Below are positions 25,038 to 34,338 of a stretch of DNA of 64,000 nucleotides, one piece after another. Location of the stretch: positions 186,001 through 250,000 of the forward strand of contig NZ_JACTAG010000003.1 in assembly GCF_014763045.1 (NCBI RefSeq), written 5' to 3'. How positions within the stretch are numbered: position 1 is the first letter of the stretch; every line of letters starts with the position of its first letter. The notes beneath the pieces were generated by a model, which worked only from the letters and a program-made list of their open reading frames with translations, was not told the origin of the DNA and searched no databases. The position numbers were made by a program, and so were the translations under genes. Source of the DNA: Sulfitobacter aestuariivivens. Its GTDB lineage: Bacteria > Pseudomonadota > Alphaproteobacteria > Rhodobacterales > Rhodobacteraceae.

Positions 25038-26357
25038 GTGGCGGACCTTTTTGATACCGGTGCGGTCACGCAAGTGACCCCTGGTGGTCACAGACCATTG
25101 GCGGATCGGTTGCGGCCGAAATCGCTGGCAGAGGTCATTGGTCAGCAAAAGGTGTTGGGGCCAGAGGCACCGCTGACGATGATGTTGGCCTCTGGCGCGC
25201 TGAGTTCATTGGTATTTTGGGGGCCGCCCGGTGTGGGCAAGACCACCATTGCGCGGTTGCTGGCGGATGAAACCGAGCTGCATTTTGTGCAGATCAGCGC
25301 GATTTTTTCCGGTGTGCCCGAGTTGCGCAAAGTGTTCGAGGCGGCAAAGATCAGGCGGCAGAACGGGCAGGGGACATTGCTGTTTGTTGACGAGATCCAT
25401 CGGTTCAACAAGGCGCAGCAGGATGGGTTTTTGCCGCATATGGAAGATGGCACGATCCTGCTGGTGGGGGCCACAACCGAAAATCCCAGCTTTGAGCTGA
25501 ACGCCGCCGTGCTGAGCCGGGCCCAGGTGCTGGTGCTGGAACGGCTGTCGGTGGCTGAACTGGAGCTTTTAGCGCAGCGGGCCGAGCAGGAACTGGACCG
25601 CACCCTGCCACTGGATGGGCCTGCACGCGAGGCGCTCTTGGAGATGGCCGATGGTGATGGCCGCGCGTTGTTCAATCTGATCGAACAGGTGGCGGCCTGG
25701 AAGGTCGACGGCAAGCTGGGCAAGGCGGCACTTGGCGCGCGCCTCATGCGGCGGGCGGCACAATACGACAAGGGTGGGGATGCGCATTACAACATGATCT
25801 CTGCCTTGCACAAGTCGGTGCGCGGGTCAGACCCGGATGCCGCGCTCTACTGGTTTGCGCGGATGCTTGAGGGGGGCGAGGACCCGCGCTATCTGGCGCG
25901 CCGGATCACGCGGATGGCGGTTGAGGATATCGGTTTGGCGGACCCGCAGGCGCAGGCCATCTGTCTGCAAAGCTGGGAAACCTATGAGCGTCTTGGCAGC
26001 CCGGAAGGGGAACTGGCGCTGGCGCAGGCGCTGGCCTATCTGGCCCTTGCGCCCAAGTCGAACGCAGCCTACGTCGCCTACAAGGGGGCACGGCGAGCGG
26101 CGAAGGAGACCGGGTCAGAGCCGCCGCCCAAGCACATCCTGAACGCGCCCACCGCTTTGATGAAAGAGCAGGGGTATGGGGCGGGATATGCCTATGATCA
26201 CGATGCCGAAGACGGATTTTCGGGGCAAAACTATTTCCCCGACGGGATGAAGCGTCCGGTTCTGTACGCGCCGGTTGAGCGGGGCTATGAGCGGGAGCTT
26301 AAGAAGCGGCTCGATTATTTTGCAAAGTTGCGGGAAAAGCGCGGGGATCAGGATTAG
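25038..26357 (+). CDS. rarA: Replication-associated recombination protein A (AAA+ ATPase)
   Basis: The 439-residue AAA+ protein has Walker A GPPGVGKTT, Walker B LLFVDEIHRFNK, sensor GATTENPSFELN and the tetramerisation C-terminus with HYNMISALHKSVRGSDPDAAL. RarA acts at stalled replication forks with SSB and RecA. It starts with GTG at 25038, three bases after the protease stop, so the pair is probably one transcript. It converges with the serine hydrolase gene with a 12-base gap. Confidence 0.95.
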   Translation: MADLFDTGAVTQVTPGGHRPLADRLRPKSLAEVIGQQKVLGPEAPLTMMLASGALSSLVFWGPPGVGKTTIARLLADETELHFVQISAIFSGVPELRKVFEAAKIRRQNGQGTLLFVDEIHRFNKAQQDGFLPHMEDGTILLVGATTENPSFELNAAVLSRAQVLVLERLSVAELELLAQRAEQELDRTLPLDGPAREALLEMADGDGRALFNLIEQVAAWKVDGKLGKAALGARLMRRAAQYDKGGDAHYNMISALHKSVRGSDPDAALYWFARMLEGGEDPRYLARRITRMAVEDIGLADPQAQAICLQSWETYERLGSPEGELALAQALAYLALAPKSNAAYVAYKGARRAAKETGSEPPPKHILNAPTALMKEQGYGAGYAYDHDAEDGFSGQNYFPDGMKRPVLYAPVERGYERELKKRLDYFAKLREKRGDQD

Positions 26358-26369
26358 GGCAGTCTGGCG

Positions 26370-27422
26370 TCACTCCAACCCCAATGCGGGCACGATGTAT
26401 TGAGAGATGACGGACACCGGGACTTCCCAGTCGTCAGGGTTGTTGTAGTTGCCCGCAAAGATCACGGCGACCACGCCCAGGGGTTTCACGACCGTCATGC
26501 GCTGTCCGCCGTTGCCCATTGCGGCGGCCCAGGTGGGCGCGTCCTGGGGTGAGAGCCACCAGTGATAGCCGTAGCGCAGTTGTGACGTTGTGGCGTGCGG
26601 GGTCAGCATGGCCGTGATCCAGTCGGCGGGAACGATCTGCTGTCCGTTGTGGCTGCCGTTGGTCACGATCAGTTGTCCGATGCGGGCAAGCCCCGCCGCT
26701 GTCAGGCGCAATCCGGAGGCAGCCGAGGGTCGTCCGTCAATGCCACGTACCCATTCGGAGCGCGCGAGCCCAAGCGGATCAAAAAGCCGTTCGCGGGCAT
26801 AGACGTCGATGGGCTGTCCGGAGCCGCGCGCGATCAGTTCGGCCAGCAGGGTTGTCGCGCCGCCGCTGTAGTTGAAAGCTGTTCCCGGCGCGTTCTCCAT
26901 TGGCTGTTCGAGGATGAACCGGATGCGGTCAGCAGCGCGTTCCATGGCGATTTCGGAGTTGGCGGGGTCGGTGTAGGGCAGGTTTTCGTCCCAAGCGCTG
27001 CCCATACGCATGGTGAGAGCGTCGGCGATGGTGATGGCATCGCGTTCGGGCGTGGACAGATCGGCATGTTCGGGAAATGCGGCCAGCAGCGGTGCATCGG
27101 GCGGGGGGACGATCCCCTCTGCCAGGGCAATGCCGTAGAGCAGACCAACCACGCTTTTGGTGACGGATCGCAGATCGTGCAAAGTGGCGGGCCCATGGGT
27201 CCGGTTGCCGATCGTCGTGCCCCAGACTTCGTCTTCGCCTTCGAAGTACACGTTTGCCAGAACCTCGCCATTGCGCAGCACCAGCACTGAGTGCAAACCG
27301 GGCAGGGCGCCCGAGGCACGCCCGTCTTTCAGGGCCTGCTCCAGCTCCATGTCATCGGCGGCTGCGCCAAATGTGGACAGCAGCAGGGCCAAAAGGCCGA
27401 AAAGGACGCAACAGCGCAGCAT
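26370..27422 (-). CDS. Secreted serine hydrolase, class C beta-lactamase family
   Basis: The 350-residue protein has a signal peptide (MLRCCVLFGLLALLLSTFGAAA). The penicillin-recognising fold shows SVTKS (SxxK with nucleophile Ser and Lys), a YSG motif in place of YxN, and GNGGQ near the C-terminus as the HxG-like loop. Such proteins hydrolyse esters, D-amino-acid peptides or beta-lactams; resistance cannot be inferred. It is transcribed alone, away from crcB. Confidence 0.85.
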   Translation of the reverse strand: MLRCCVLFGLLALLLSTFGAAADDMELEQALKDGRASGALPGLHSVLVLRNGEVLANVYFEGEDEVWGTTIGNRTHGPATLHDLRSVTKSVVGLLYGIALAEGIVPPPDAPLLAAFPEHADLSTPERDAITIADALTMRMGSAWDENLPYTDPANSEIAMERAADRIRFILEQPMENAPGTAFNYSGGATTLLAELIARGSGQPIDVYARERLFDPLGLARSEWVRGIDGRPSAASGLRLTAAGLARIGQLIVTNGSHNGQQIVPADWITAMLTPHATTSQLRYGYHWWLSPQDAPTWAAAMGNGGQRMTVVKPLGVVAVIFAGNYNNPDDWEVPVSVISQYIVPALGLE

Positions 27423-27548
27423 GAGGATGTCTCGGGTAGTTAAATTCTATTTTAACGGGAATAATCGTTAAGGCAATCAGTGTGACACAGATTAATGCGA
27501 TTGCGGGGTCCCTTGACAAGGGCCTAGTGTCGGGGCGACACCGCGCGC

Positions 27549-27929
27549 ATGTTCTCAACCCTTTCTCTTGTGGCGCTTGGCGGCGCCTGCGGGGCCGCGC
27601 TGCGGTATCTGGCTGGTGTGACGCTTTACCGCTGGACGGGGCCGACAGATTTTCCGATCGCCATCATCAGCGTGAATGTTGTCGGGTCCTTTCTGATGGG
27701 CGTTTTTGTGGTTGTTGCTGCGCACAAAGGGCTGACGCATCTCAGCCCGTTGGTGATGACCGGGCTTTTGGGCGGGTTCACCACCTTTTCGGCCTTTTCA
27801 CTGGAGACGGTGACGTTGATCGAGCGAGGGGACTATGGCGCGGCGGGGCTTTATGTCGGGGTGTCTGTGGTGCTGTCCATCTTGGGTCTGATGCTGGGAT
27901 TGTTTTTGGCGCGGGGGATGGTCGCATGA
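27549..27929 (+). CDS. crcB: Fluoride channel CrcB/FluC
   Basis: The 126-residue membrane protein has four hydrophobic helices and the FluC motifs GGACGAALRY, NVVGSFLMG and GLLGGFTTFSAFSLE. FluC forms a dual-topology dimer that expels fluoride. No fluoride riboswitch could be recognised in the 120 bases upstream. Its stop overlaps the rluC start (ATGA), which couples it to a ribosome-modification gene. Confidence 0.95.
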   Translation: MFSTLSLVALGGACGAALRYLAGVTLYRWTGPTDFPIAIISVNVVGSFLMGVFVVVAAHKGLTHLSPLVMTGLLGGFTTFSAFSLETVTLIERGDYGAAGLYVGVSVVLSILGLMLGLFLARGMVA

Positions 27930-28975
27930 GCCGGGTTCAGATGGTCACGGTGGAAGAGGGCGAAGGCGACCAGCGGCTGGATCGCTGGTTCAAGCGCAAG
28001 TATCCGCAGATATCACAGGGCCGCATCGAAAAGATGTGCCGCAAGGGTGAGATCCGCGTGGATGGCGGGCGGGTCAAGGCTGCCACGCGGCTTGAAACCG
28101 GACAGCAGGTGCGGATCCCGCCCCTGCCGGACAGTGAGGCGCCCCCGCCGCCCAAGCGCACGCGGGTGACAGAAGCGGATGCCAAATTCATTCGGTCCTG
28201 TGTCATTTACCGCGATGATCAGGTGATTGCGTTGAACAAGCCGCCGGGCCTGCCGGTGCAGGGCGGATCGGGGCAGTCGGATAGACATGTCGATGCGCTG
28301 GCTGAGGCGTTGATGTTCGATCTGGATGAAAAGCCGCGTCTGGTGCATCGGCTGGACAAGGATACCTCGGGCGTTTTGCTGATGGCGCGCACGCGGTCGG
28401 TCGCTGCGGCGTTGACGGCGTCGTTTCGGCACCGTGAAACGCGCAAGATATATTGGGCCGCCGTTGCGGGCGTGCCGCATCCCAAGCATGGGACTATCAA
28501 GTACGGTCTGGTCAAGGCGCCGGGACATGGCGCACGTGGCGAGGGCGAAAAGATGATCGCGGTGCATCCGCGTGACGTCGATGTTACCGAAGGGGCCAAG
28601 CGCGCGACGACGGACTACGCCGTGCTGGCGCAGGCAGGCGGGCGCACCTGCTGGACCGCGCTGATCCCGGTCACCGGGCGCACGCATCAATTGCGGGCGC
28701 ACATGGCTGAGATCGGGCATCCGATTATCGGGGATGGGAAATACGGCGGCTCTGGTCAGGAGAACCTTGGCGATGGCTGGGGCGCGCATCTGGGCGGGGA
28801 TCTGTCCAAGAAACTGCACCTGCATGCGCGGTCTTTGACGCTGGAACATCCGGTGACCCGCGCGCAGTTGCATCTGGTTGCCCCCTTGCCTGATCACATG
28901 GTCCGCACCTGGGAGACTTTCCAGTGGCAGCCATCGGATGTGCCTGCGGACCCCTTCGAAGAGGATTGGGGATGA
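27926..28975 (+). CDS. rluC: 23S rRNA/RNA pseudouridine synthase, RluA/RluC family
   Basis: The 349-residue enzyme has an N-terminal S4 domain (about 17-65, GRIEKMCRKGEIRVDGGRV) and a catalytic domain with HRLDKDTSGVLLMART, where the Asp is the nucleophile that makes pseudouridine, and a C-terminal PVTGRTHQLRAH. It overlaps crcB and the HAD gene by 4 bases each. The exact RNA target (RluC sites on 23S rRNA) is inferred from architecture. Confidence 0.92.
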   Translation: MSRVQMVTVEEGEGDQRLDRWFKRKYPQISQGRIEKMCRKGEIRVDGGRVKAATRLETGQQVRIPPLPDSEAPPPPKRTRVTEADAKFIRSCVIYRDDQVIALNKPPGLPVQGGSGQSDRHVDALAEALMFDLDEKPRLVHRLDKDTSGVLLMARTRSVAAALTASFRHRETRKIYWAAVAGVPHPKHGTIKYGLVKAPGHGARGEGEKMIAVHPRDVDVTEGAKRATTDYAVLAQAGGRTCWTALIPVTGRTHQLRAHMAEIGHPIIGDGKYGGSGQENLGDGWGAHLGGDLSKKLHLHARSLTLEHPVTRAQLHLVAPLPDHMVRTWETFQWQPSDVPADPFEEDWG

Positions 28976-29655
28976 GCGCGCCACTGCGGCTGGTGATCTT
29001 TGACGTGGACGGCACACTGGTCGACAGTCAGGGGGATATCGTGGCCGCGATGACAGCCGCGTTCCAGTCAGTTGATCAGGCTCCACCGGACCGCAAGACG
29101 ATCCTGGGGGTGGTTGGTCTGTCGCTGGATGTGATCATGCCCCGTTTGCTGCCTGCTTTGTCTGATGCGGCGCACGCACGGATGGTTGAGGCTTACAAGG
29201 CGGCCTATATGACCTTGCGTGCAAGTGCAGGCGTGGCGCAATCTTCGCCGCTTTACCCCGGTGCACTGGATGCCTTGCGCGGGCTCAATGCTGTGCCTGA
29301 GGTCTTGCTGGGTGTAGCCACTGGCAAGTCACGGCGCGGTCTGGACAAGCTGATTGAGGGGCACCGGCTGGACGGGCTTTTTGTCACGCAGCAGGTTGCG
29401 GACCATCACCCGTCAAAGCCGCATCCGTCGATGATTTTGCAGGCGCTCAGCGATACCGGCGTGGACCCGCATCAGGCGGTGGTTGTCGGTGACACCAGTT
29501 TTGATATGGAGATGGCCGCCGCCGCCGGAGTGCGCGGGATCGGGGTCAGTTGGGGCTATCACGATCGCGCGCGATTGGCAGGGGCGGCGCAGGTTATCGA
29601 CGCATTCAGCCAGTTGAGACCCGCCTTGGATGCGATTTGGGGTGTGCCCGCATGA
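28972..29655 (+). CDS. HAD-superfamily phosphatase, phosphoglycolate phosphatase-like
   Basis: The 227-residue enzyme carries HAD motif I FDVDGTLVDSQ (two catalytic Asp), motif II VATGKS, motif III Lys in HPSKPHP, and motif IV VGDTSFDMEMAAAAG. Substrate is probably a small phosphorylated sugar or 2-phosphoglycolate. It overlaps rluC and the ATP12 gene by 4 bases, so crcB to ATP12 is one translationally coupled operon. Confidence 0.9.
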   Translation: MSAPLRLVIFDVDGTLVDSQGDIVAAMTAAFQSVDQAPPDRKTILGVVGLSLDVIMPRLLPALSDAAHARMVEAYKAAYMTLRASAGVAQSSPLYPGALDALRGLNAVPEVLLGVATGKSRRGLDKLIEGHRLDGLFVTQQVADHHPSKPHPSMILQALSDTGVDPHQAVVVGDTSFDMEMAAAAGVRGIGVSWGYHDRARLAGAAQVIDAFSQLRPALDAIWGVPA

Positions 29656-30377
29656 GTGAGTGGAAAGCGAAACGGTTCTGGACGGAATCGCAGGTGGTTC
29701 CGGCAGAGGATGGCTTTACTGTGCATCTGGATGCCCGTCCGATCATGACACCGTCAAAATCGGCTTTGATCGTGCCAACTCAAGAAATGGCGCAGATTAT
29801 CGCCGCTGAATGGCAGGCGCAGGAAGAGATCATCAAGCCTGACACGATGCCTGCGACCAAGACGGCGAATTCGGCCATCGACAAGGTGCGCGTGCAGCAT
29901 GCCGAAGTGGCAAAGCTTTTGTCGGCATATGGTGACGCGGATTTGCTGTGTTATCGCGCAGAAGGGCCATCCGCGCTGGTCGAGCGGCAAGCAGCGGTCT
30001 GGGATCCGATGCTGGCGTGGGGGGCCGAGGCGCTTGATGTCCGGCTGGAACCGCGGGTGGGCGTGATGCACAAGCCCCAGAGCGCGGAGGATCTGGCGAA
30101 ACTGTCGGCGCGCACCCATGCGCTGAGCGACTTTGAGTTGACCGCCTTTCATGATCTGGTGAGCCTTTCGGGGTCGCTGATTCTTGGATTCGCCGCCACC
30201 TATGATGCCCGCCCGGTTGATGCGTTATGGGATATCTCGCGGCTTGATGAGATCTGGCAGGCAGAGCAATGGGGCAGCGATGACGAGGCCGAAGCCCTTG
30301 CCGCGCTCAAAAAAGAACAGTTCCTGCACGCAAAACGGATGTTCGATGTGTCGCGTCGGGACGATGGCCGTGGCTGA
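29652..30377 (+). CDS. ATP12-family F1-ATPase assembly chaperone
   Basis: The 241-residue protein begins KAKRFWTESQVVPAEDGFTV and contains LDARPIMTPSKSALIVP and ADLLCYRAEGP, all typical of ATP12, which binds the F1 alpha subunit before assembly. It is shared by alphaproteobacteria and mitochondria. It is the last gene of the crcB operon. The 262-base gap after it holds no further gene. Confidence 0.93.
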   Translation: MSEWKAKRFWTESQVVPAEDGFTVHLDARPIMTPSKSALIVPTQEMAQIIAAEWQAQEEIIKPDTMPATKTANSAIDKVRVQHAEVAKLLSAYGDADLLCYRAEGPSALVERQAAVWDPMLAWGAEALDVRLEPRVGVMHKPQSAEDLAKLSARTHALSDFELTAFHDLVSLSGSLILGFAATYDARPVDALWDISRLDEIWQAEQWGSDDEAEALAALKKEQFLHAKRMFDVSRRDDGRG

Positions 30378-30639
30378 TTGAGGTGCCGTCAGGGCCATCC
30401 TCCGCGCAATTTATGGTCGAATGAATGCGGTTTTGCGCAGGATTGCGACGATTGCCCGAATTGGTCGGGATTACTACCCGTCAAACAGCTGAATTTCCTG
30501 CCAGAACACTTGACCTTTAAACGGGAATCCGACCACACTGCGTCCCACTGAACTGGGGAGACCTTTCAGTATCACCTCCGGCACACAATGTGTCGGATCC
30601 ACCGCCCAAACTGTGGCGGAAACTCAGGAAGAGGTAAAA

Positions 30640-31656
30640 ATGAAAAAATCTGTATTTATTGGCGCGCTGACCGCCGCCGGCCTAATGGCTGGTGCTGCGG
30701 CTGCTGGCACGCTGGACGATGTCAAGGAACGCGGCAAGCTGAACTGTGGTGTGACCACGGGTCTTGTTGGCTTTGCGGCTCCGGACGCAAACGGCGAATG
30801 GAAAGGCTTTGACGTTGCGGTATGCCGCGCTGTTGCAGCCGCGGTTCTGGGCGATGCGTCGGCCGTAGAATTCGTTCCGACAACCGGCAAGACACGCTTT
30901 ACCGCGCTGGCATCCGGTGAGATCGACATGCTGTCGCGTGTGACCACGTGGACATTCAGCCGCGACGTCGACCTCAAGTTCGACTTTGCCGGCGTTGCCT
31001 ACTACGACGGTCAGGGCTTTATGGTGCCCAAGGATCTTGGCGTTTCTTCGGCCAAGGAACTGGATGGCGCAACTGTCTGCGTTCAGACAGGTACAACAAC
31101 AGAGCTGAACCTCGCGGACTTCTTCCGTGCCAACAACATCAGCTATGAGCCGGTCCCCGTTGAGACCAACGCCGAAGGCCAGCAGCAGTATGTTGCGGGT
31201 GCCTGTGACGTCTACACGACGGACGCGTCCGGTCTTGCGGCCACACGTGCCGCGTTTGAGAACCCGGGCGATCACGTGATCCTGCCCGAGATCATCTCCA
31301 AAGAGCCGCTGGGCCCGCTTGTGCGCCATGGCGACAACGACTGGGGCGATGTGGTTCGCTGGACACTGAACGCGCTGATCACAGCTGAAGAGCTGGGCGT
31401 GACATCGGCCAACGTCGGCGAGATGGCAAGCGGCACTCAGAACCCTGAAGTGGCCCGTCTGCTGGGCACCGAAGGTGAGCTGGGCGCGATGCTGGGTCTG
31501 GATGCCGATTGGGCCAAGCGCGCAATCGAGACACAAGGCAACTACAGCGAAATCTTTGCCACCAACATCGGCGAAGAGACACCCATTGGTCTGGCCCGCG
31601 GGCTGAACGCCCAGTGGACAGACGGCGGCCTGCTTTACAGCCCACCGTTCCGCTAA
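30640..31656 (+). CDS. aapJ: General L-amino acid ABC transporter, substrate-binding protein AapJ
   Basis: The 338-residue protein has a signal peptide (MKKSVFIGALTAAGLMAGAAAA) and a family-3 binding fold: GKLNCGVTTGLVGFA, VEFVPTTGKTRFTALASGEIDM and SKEPLGPLVRHGDNDW. It delivers amino acids in the periplasm to AapQMP. AGGAAGAGG lies about 7 bases before the ATG, a strong site. A hairpin between aapJ and aapQ probably lets the binding protein be made in excess. Confidence 0.95.
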   Translation: MKKSVFIGALTAAGLMAGAAAAGTLDDVKERGKLNCGVTTGLVGFAAPDANGEWKGFDVAVCRAVAAAVLGDASAVEFVPTTGKTRFTALASGEIDMLSRVTTWTFSRDVDLKFDFAGVAYYDGQGFMVPKDLGVSSAKELDGATVCVQTGTTTELNLADFFRANNISYEPVPVETNAEGQQQYVAGACDVYTTDASGLAATRAAFENPGDHVILPEIISKEPLGPLVRHGDNDWGDVVRWTLNALITAEELGVTSANVGEMASGTQNPEVARLLGTEGELGAMLGLDADWAKRAIETQGNYSEIFATNIGEETPIGLARGLNAQWTDGGLLYSPPFR

Positions 31657-31669
31657 GAACCAATGCCAG

Positions 31670-31697
31670 AGGGCGCAGGGGAAACCCTGCGCCCTTT
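31670..31697 (+). terminator. Hairpin between aapJ and aapQ (partial terminator or processing site)
   Basis: The 10-bp perfect stem GGGCGCAGGG/CCCTGCGCCC with a GAAA loop is followed only by TTTG. The short T run suggests partial termination or stabilisation of aapJ mRNA, as in other binding-protein operons. Confidence 0.6.
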
Positions 31698-31784
31698 GCA
31701 CTTATAAGACCTCATCAAGACCTAAGGCCGCCGCATCACCAAGATGCATCATAAAACCAAGGCCAGGGACACAGGGAAAAAACC

Positions 31785-33023
31785 ATGACAACACTCACCG
31801 ATCCACCGGGGAGCACGTTCCGGCTTTCTATGCTGTTGAACGATACCAGGTATCGCTCCACTACGCTGCAGGTCATCGCGTTCATCCTGCTGATGTCCGC
31901 GATCTTTTATCTTTATTCCAATCTCGCGACCAACCTGCGCGAAGCTGGATTGAACATCTCGTTCGCATTTCTGGGCACGCCCGCGGGCTATGACATCAAC
32001 CAGACGCTGATCGAATACACCAGCCAGTCAAGCAACCTGCGCGCCGCCTTTGTGGGTATTCTGAATACGCTGCTGGTCGCGTTTCTTGCCTGTATCATGG
32101 CGACGATCTTTGGCGTGATCGCCGGGGTTCTGCGGTTAAGCAAAAACTGGCTCGTGCGCAAGTTGATGGCTGTCTACGTCGAAATTTTCCGCAACATTCC
32201 GGTGCTGATCTGGATCCTGATCATCTATGCGTTGATGACAATTGCGTCCCCATCACCCCGGGCCTTCAGAGGCGACGACGCCACCGCGTCGATGATCCTG
32301 GATGGCGCGGCGATTACGAACCGTGGTGTGTACGTTCCCGGACCCTTCTTCACCCGAGGCATCGGCGGAGAAGACGGTTCGGTGATCAATTGGTTGCTGG
32401 TGATCGCGGTTCTGATCGGTTCCTTTGTCGTCACCCGGATGGTGACTGCGCGCGCAAATGCGACGCAGGAAGCAACCGGTGTGCGCCCGAACACACTGTG
32501 GACGAACCTTGCGATCTGGTTCGTGCCGATCATCGTGTTGCTTTTCATCCTAGGTTTGGCCTGGGACATTCCAGAGCTCAAAGGCTTTAACTTCAGTGGC
32601 GGGCTCAAGGTAGGGGCACCGCTGATTGCGCTGTGGTTCGCCTTGTCGATCTATACCGGTGCCTTCATCGCGGAGAACGTGCGCGCGGGCATTCAGGCGG
32701 TATCGAAAGGCCAGACCGAAGCGGCTGCGGCCCTTGGCCTGCGCCCGGGTCGCGTGATGAGCCTGGTGGTACTGCCGCAGGCGTTGCGCGTGATCGTGCC
32801 GCCGCTGATTTCGCAGTACCTCAACATTACCAAGAATTCGTCGCTAGCAATTCTGGTGGGCTATGCCGATATCACGGCGACACTGGGGGGGATCACCCTG
32901 AACCAGACGGGTCGCGCGATTGAATGCGTGCTGCTGCTGATGGCGTTTTACCTTGCGGCGTCGCTGATCATTTCAGCGGTGATGAACGTCTACAATAACT
33001 CAATGAAGCTGAAGGAGCGCTGA
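31785..33023 (+). CDS. aapQ: General L-amino acid ABC transporter, permease AapQ
   Basis: The 412-residue membrane protein is the long permease of the Aap system, with an extra periplasmic segment (about 155-225) and the EAA loop EAAAALGLRPGRVMSLVVLPQALR that contacts the ATPase. It pairs with AapM. The ATG follows the aapJ hairpin by 88 bases, and AapM begins one base after its stop. Confidence 0.95.
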   Translation: MTTLTDPPGSTFRLSMLLNDTRYRSTTLQVIAFILLMSAIFYLYSNLATNLREAGLNISFAFLGTPAGYDINQTLIEYTSQSSNLRAAFVGILNTLLVAFLACIMATIFGVIAGVLRLSKNWLVRKLMAVYVEIFRNIPVLIWILIIYALMTIASPSPRAFRGDDATASMILDGAAITNRGVYVPGPFFTRGIGGEDGSVINWLLVIAVLIGSFVVTRMVTARANATQEATGVRPNTLWTNLAIWFVPIIVLLFILGLAWDIPELKGFNFSGGLKVGAPLIALWFALSIYTGAFIAENVRAGIQAVSKGQTEAAAALGLRPGRVMSLVVLPQALRVIVPPLISQYLNITKNSSLAILVGYADITATLGGITLNQTGRAIECVLLLMAFYLAASLIISAVMNVYNNSMKLKER

Positions 33024-33024
33024 T

Positions 33025-34323
33025 ATGTCCGATACTCATTCAGAATCCGTCAGATTCGTTCGCGAAACCTCGCTGCCGCCTGCCGAACCGCCGGTGGCAG
33101 AGCGGGGCATTTACAAGTGGGGCCGCGAGAACCTTTTTGCGACACCTGCAAACGGCGCGCTGACCATTGTCGCGCTTTATGTCATCTATCTTGTGCTGTC
33201 GGGCACGCTGCCCTGGCTCTTTAACGGGCTTTGGACCACCAATTCGCTGAGCGAATGCCGCGAAGTCCTTGATGGGCGCACGGGGGGCTGTTTTTCAGTC
33301 CTGACAGAGCGCTGGAACCAGCTGATCTTTGGGTTCAAATACCCGCCGGATCAATACTGGCGTCCGATGCTGGCCTTCGTGATGATGTTGCTGGCGGTGG
33401 CACCGGTGCTGTTCTTTGATCTGCCCCGCAAGATGCTGATCATCACGGCACTGTTTCCGTTCACCGCTTACTGGCTGATCTGGGGGGGCACGATCCTGGT
33501 GCCGCTGGTGGCGCTACTTGGTGTGGTTGTGGGCTATATCGTCTATAGCCGTCTGGTGACGCAGAACTTTGCGCTGGGCTTTTTCGGCGGCGTGGCGGCG
33601 GCCATTGTTTTCTGGGTTTTCGGGGGTTGGATCGTCGACTCCATCGGCGTTGCGAACCCGATGCTGGAGGCTGTGCCGTCGCGTGACATGGGGGGCTTCA
33701 TGCTCAACATGATGCTGGGCGTAACCTGTGTGTCGCTGTCACTGCCGATTGGGATCGCGCTGGCACTGGGGCGTCAGTCTTCGATGCCGCTGATCAAGTG
33801 GATGTCGGTGATTTTCATCGAATTCATTCGAGGCGTGCCACTGATCACTTTGCTGTTCGTGGCGAACGTGATGCTGGCGTATTTCTTCCCGCCGGGCTCT
33901 GGCGTGGATCTGTTCCTGCGGGTGGTGATCATGATCACCATGTTTTCGGCGGCCTATATTGCCGAGGTAATCCGGGGCGGTCTGGCCGCCCTTCCCAAAG
34001 GGCAGTACGAGGCGGCGGACAGTCTGGGGCTGGATTATGCGCAGGCGATGCGCCTGATCATTCTGCCGCAGGCGCTGAAGATCTCGATCCCGGGCATCGT
34101 GAACATCGCGGTGGGACTGTTCAAGGACACCACGCTGGTGTCGGTCATTTCTATGTTCGATCTGATTGGCATGATCCGGGGGCCGATCCTGGCCTCGACC
34201 GAATGGAACGGCGTCTACTGGGAACTCTTCGGCTTTGCGGCCGCGCTGTTCTTTGTCGTCTGCTACGGCATTTCACAATATTCGCAGTGGCTGGAACGCC
34301 GTCTTGCGACAGACCACAGATAA
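33025..34323 (+). CDS. aapM: General L-amino acid ABC transporter, permease AapM
   Basis: This 432-residue partner permease has the EAA loop EAADSLGLDYAQAMRLIILPQALK and several transmembrane helices on each side of a Cys-containing loop (about 75-95). It forms the translocation path with AapQ. It lies one base after aapQ and 15 bases before aapP. Confidence 0.95.
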   Translation: MSDTHSESVRFVRETSLPPAEPPVAERGIYKWGRENLFATPANGALTIVALYVIYLVLSGTLPWLFNGLWTTNSLSECREVLDGRTGGCFSVLTERWNQLIFGFKYPPDQYWRPMLAFVMMLLAVAPVLFFDLPRKMLIITALFPFTAYWLIWGGTILVPLVALLGVVVGYIVYSRLVTQNFALGFFGGVAAAIVFWVFGGWIVDSIGVANPMLEAVPSRDMGGFMLNMMLGVTCVSLSLPIGIALALGRQSSMPLIKWMSVIFIEFIRGVPLITLLFVANVMLAYFFPPGSGVDLFLRVVIMITMFSAAYIAEVIRGGLAALPKGQYEAADSLGLDYAQAMRLIILPQALKISIPGIVNIAVGLFKDTTLVSVISMFDLIGMIRGPILASTEWNGVYWELFGFAAALFFVVCYGISQYSQWLERRLATDHR

Positions 34324-34338
34324 GGGAGGGCAGTTGGC

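Noticed and set aside
27439..27456. Second CtrA-like site (TTAA-N8-TTAAC)
   Set aside because: Spacing is 8 bases, not 7, and the region is AT-rich by itself.
27423..27548. Fluoride riboswitch before crcB
   Set aside because: Searched by eye for the crcB-motif core; only short GTGTC/GACAC and CCCTTG/CAAGGG pairings are present.
30510..30539. TTGACC with CACACT as a promoter for aapJ
   Set aside because: 18-base spacing and a poor -10; other placements are equally good, so not listed as a feature.
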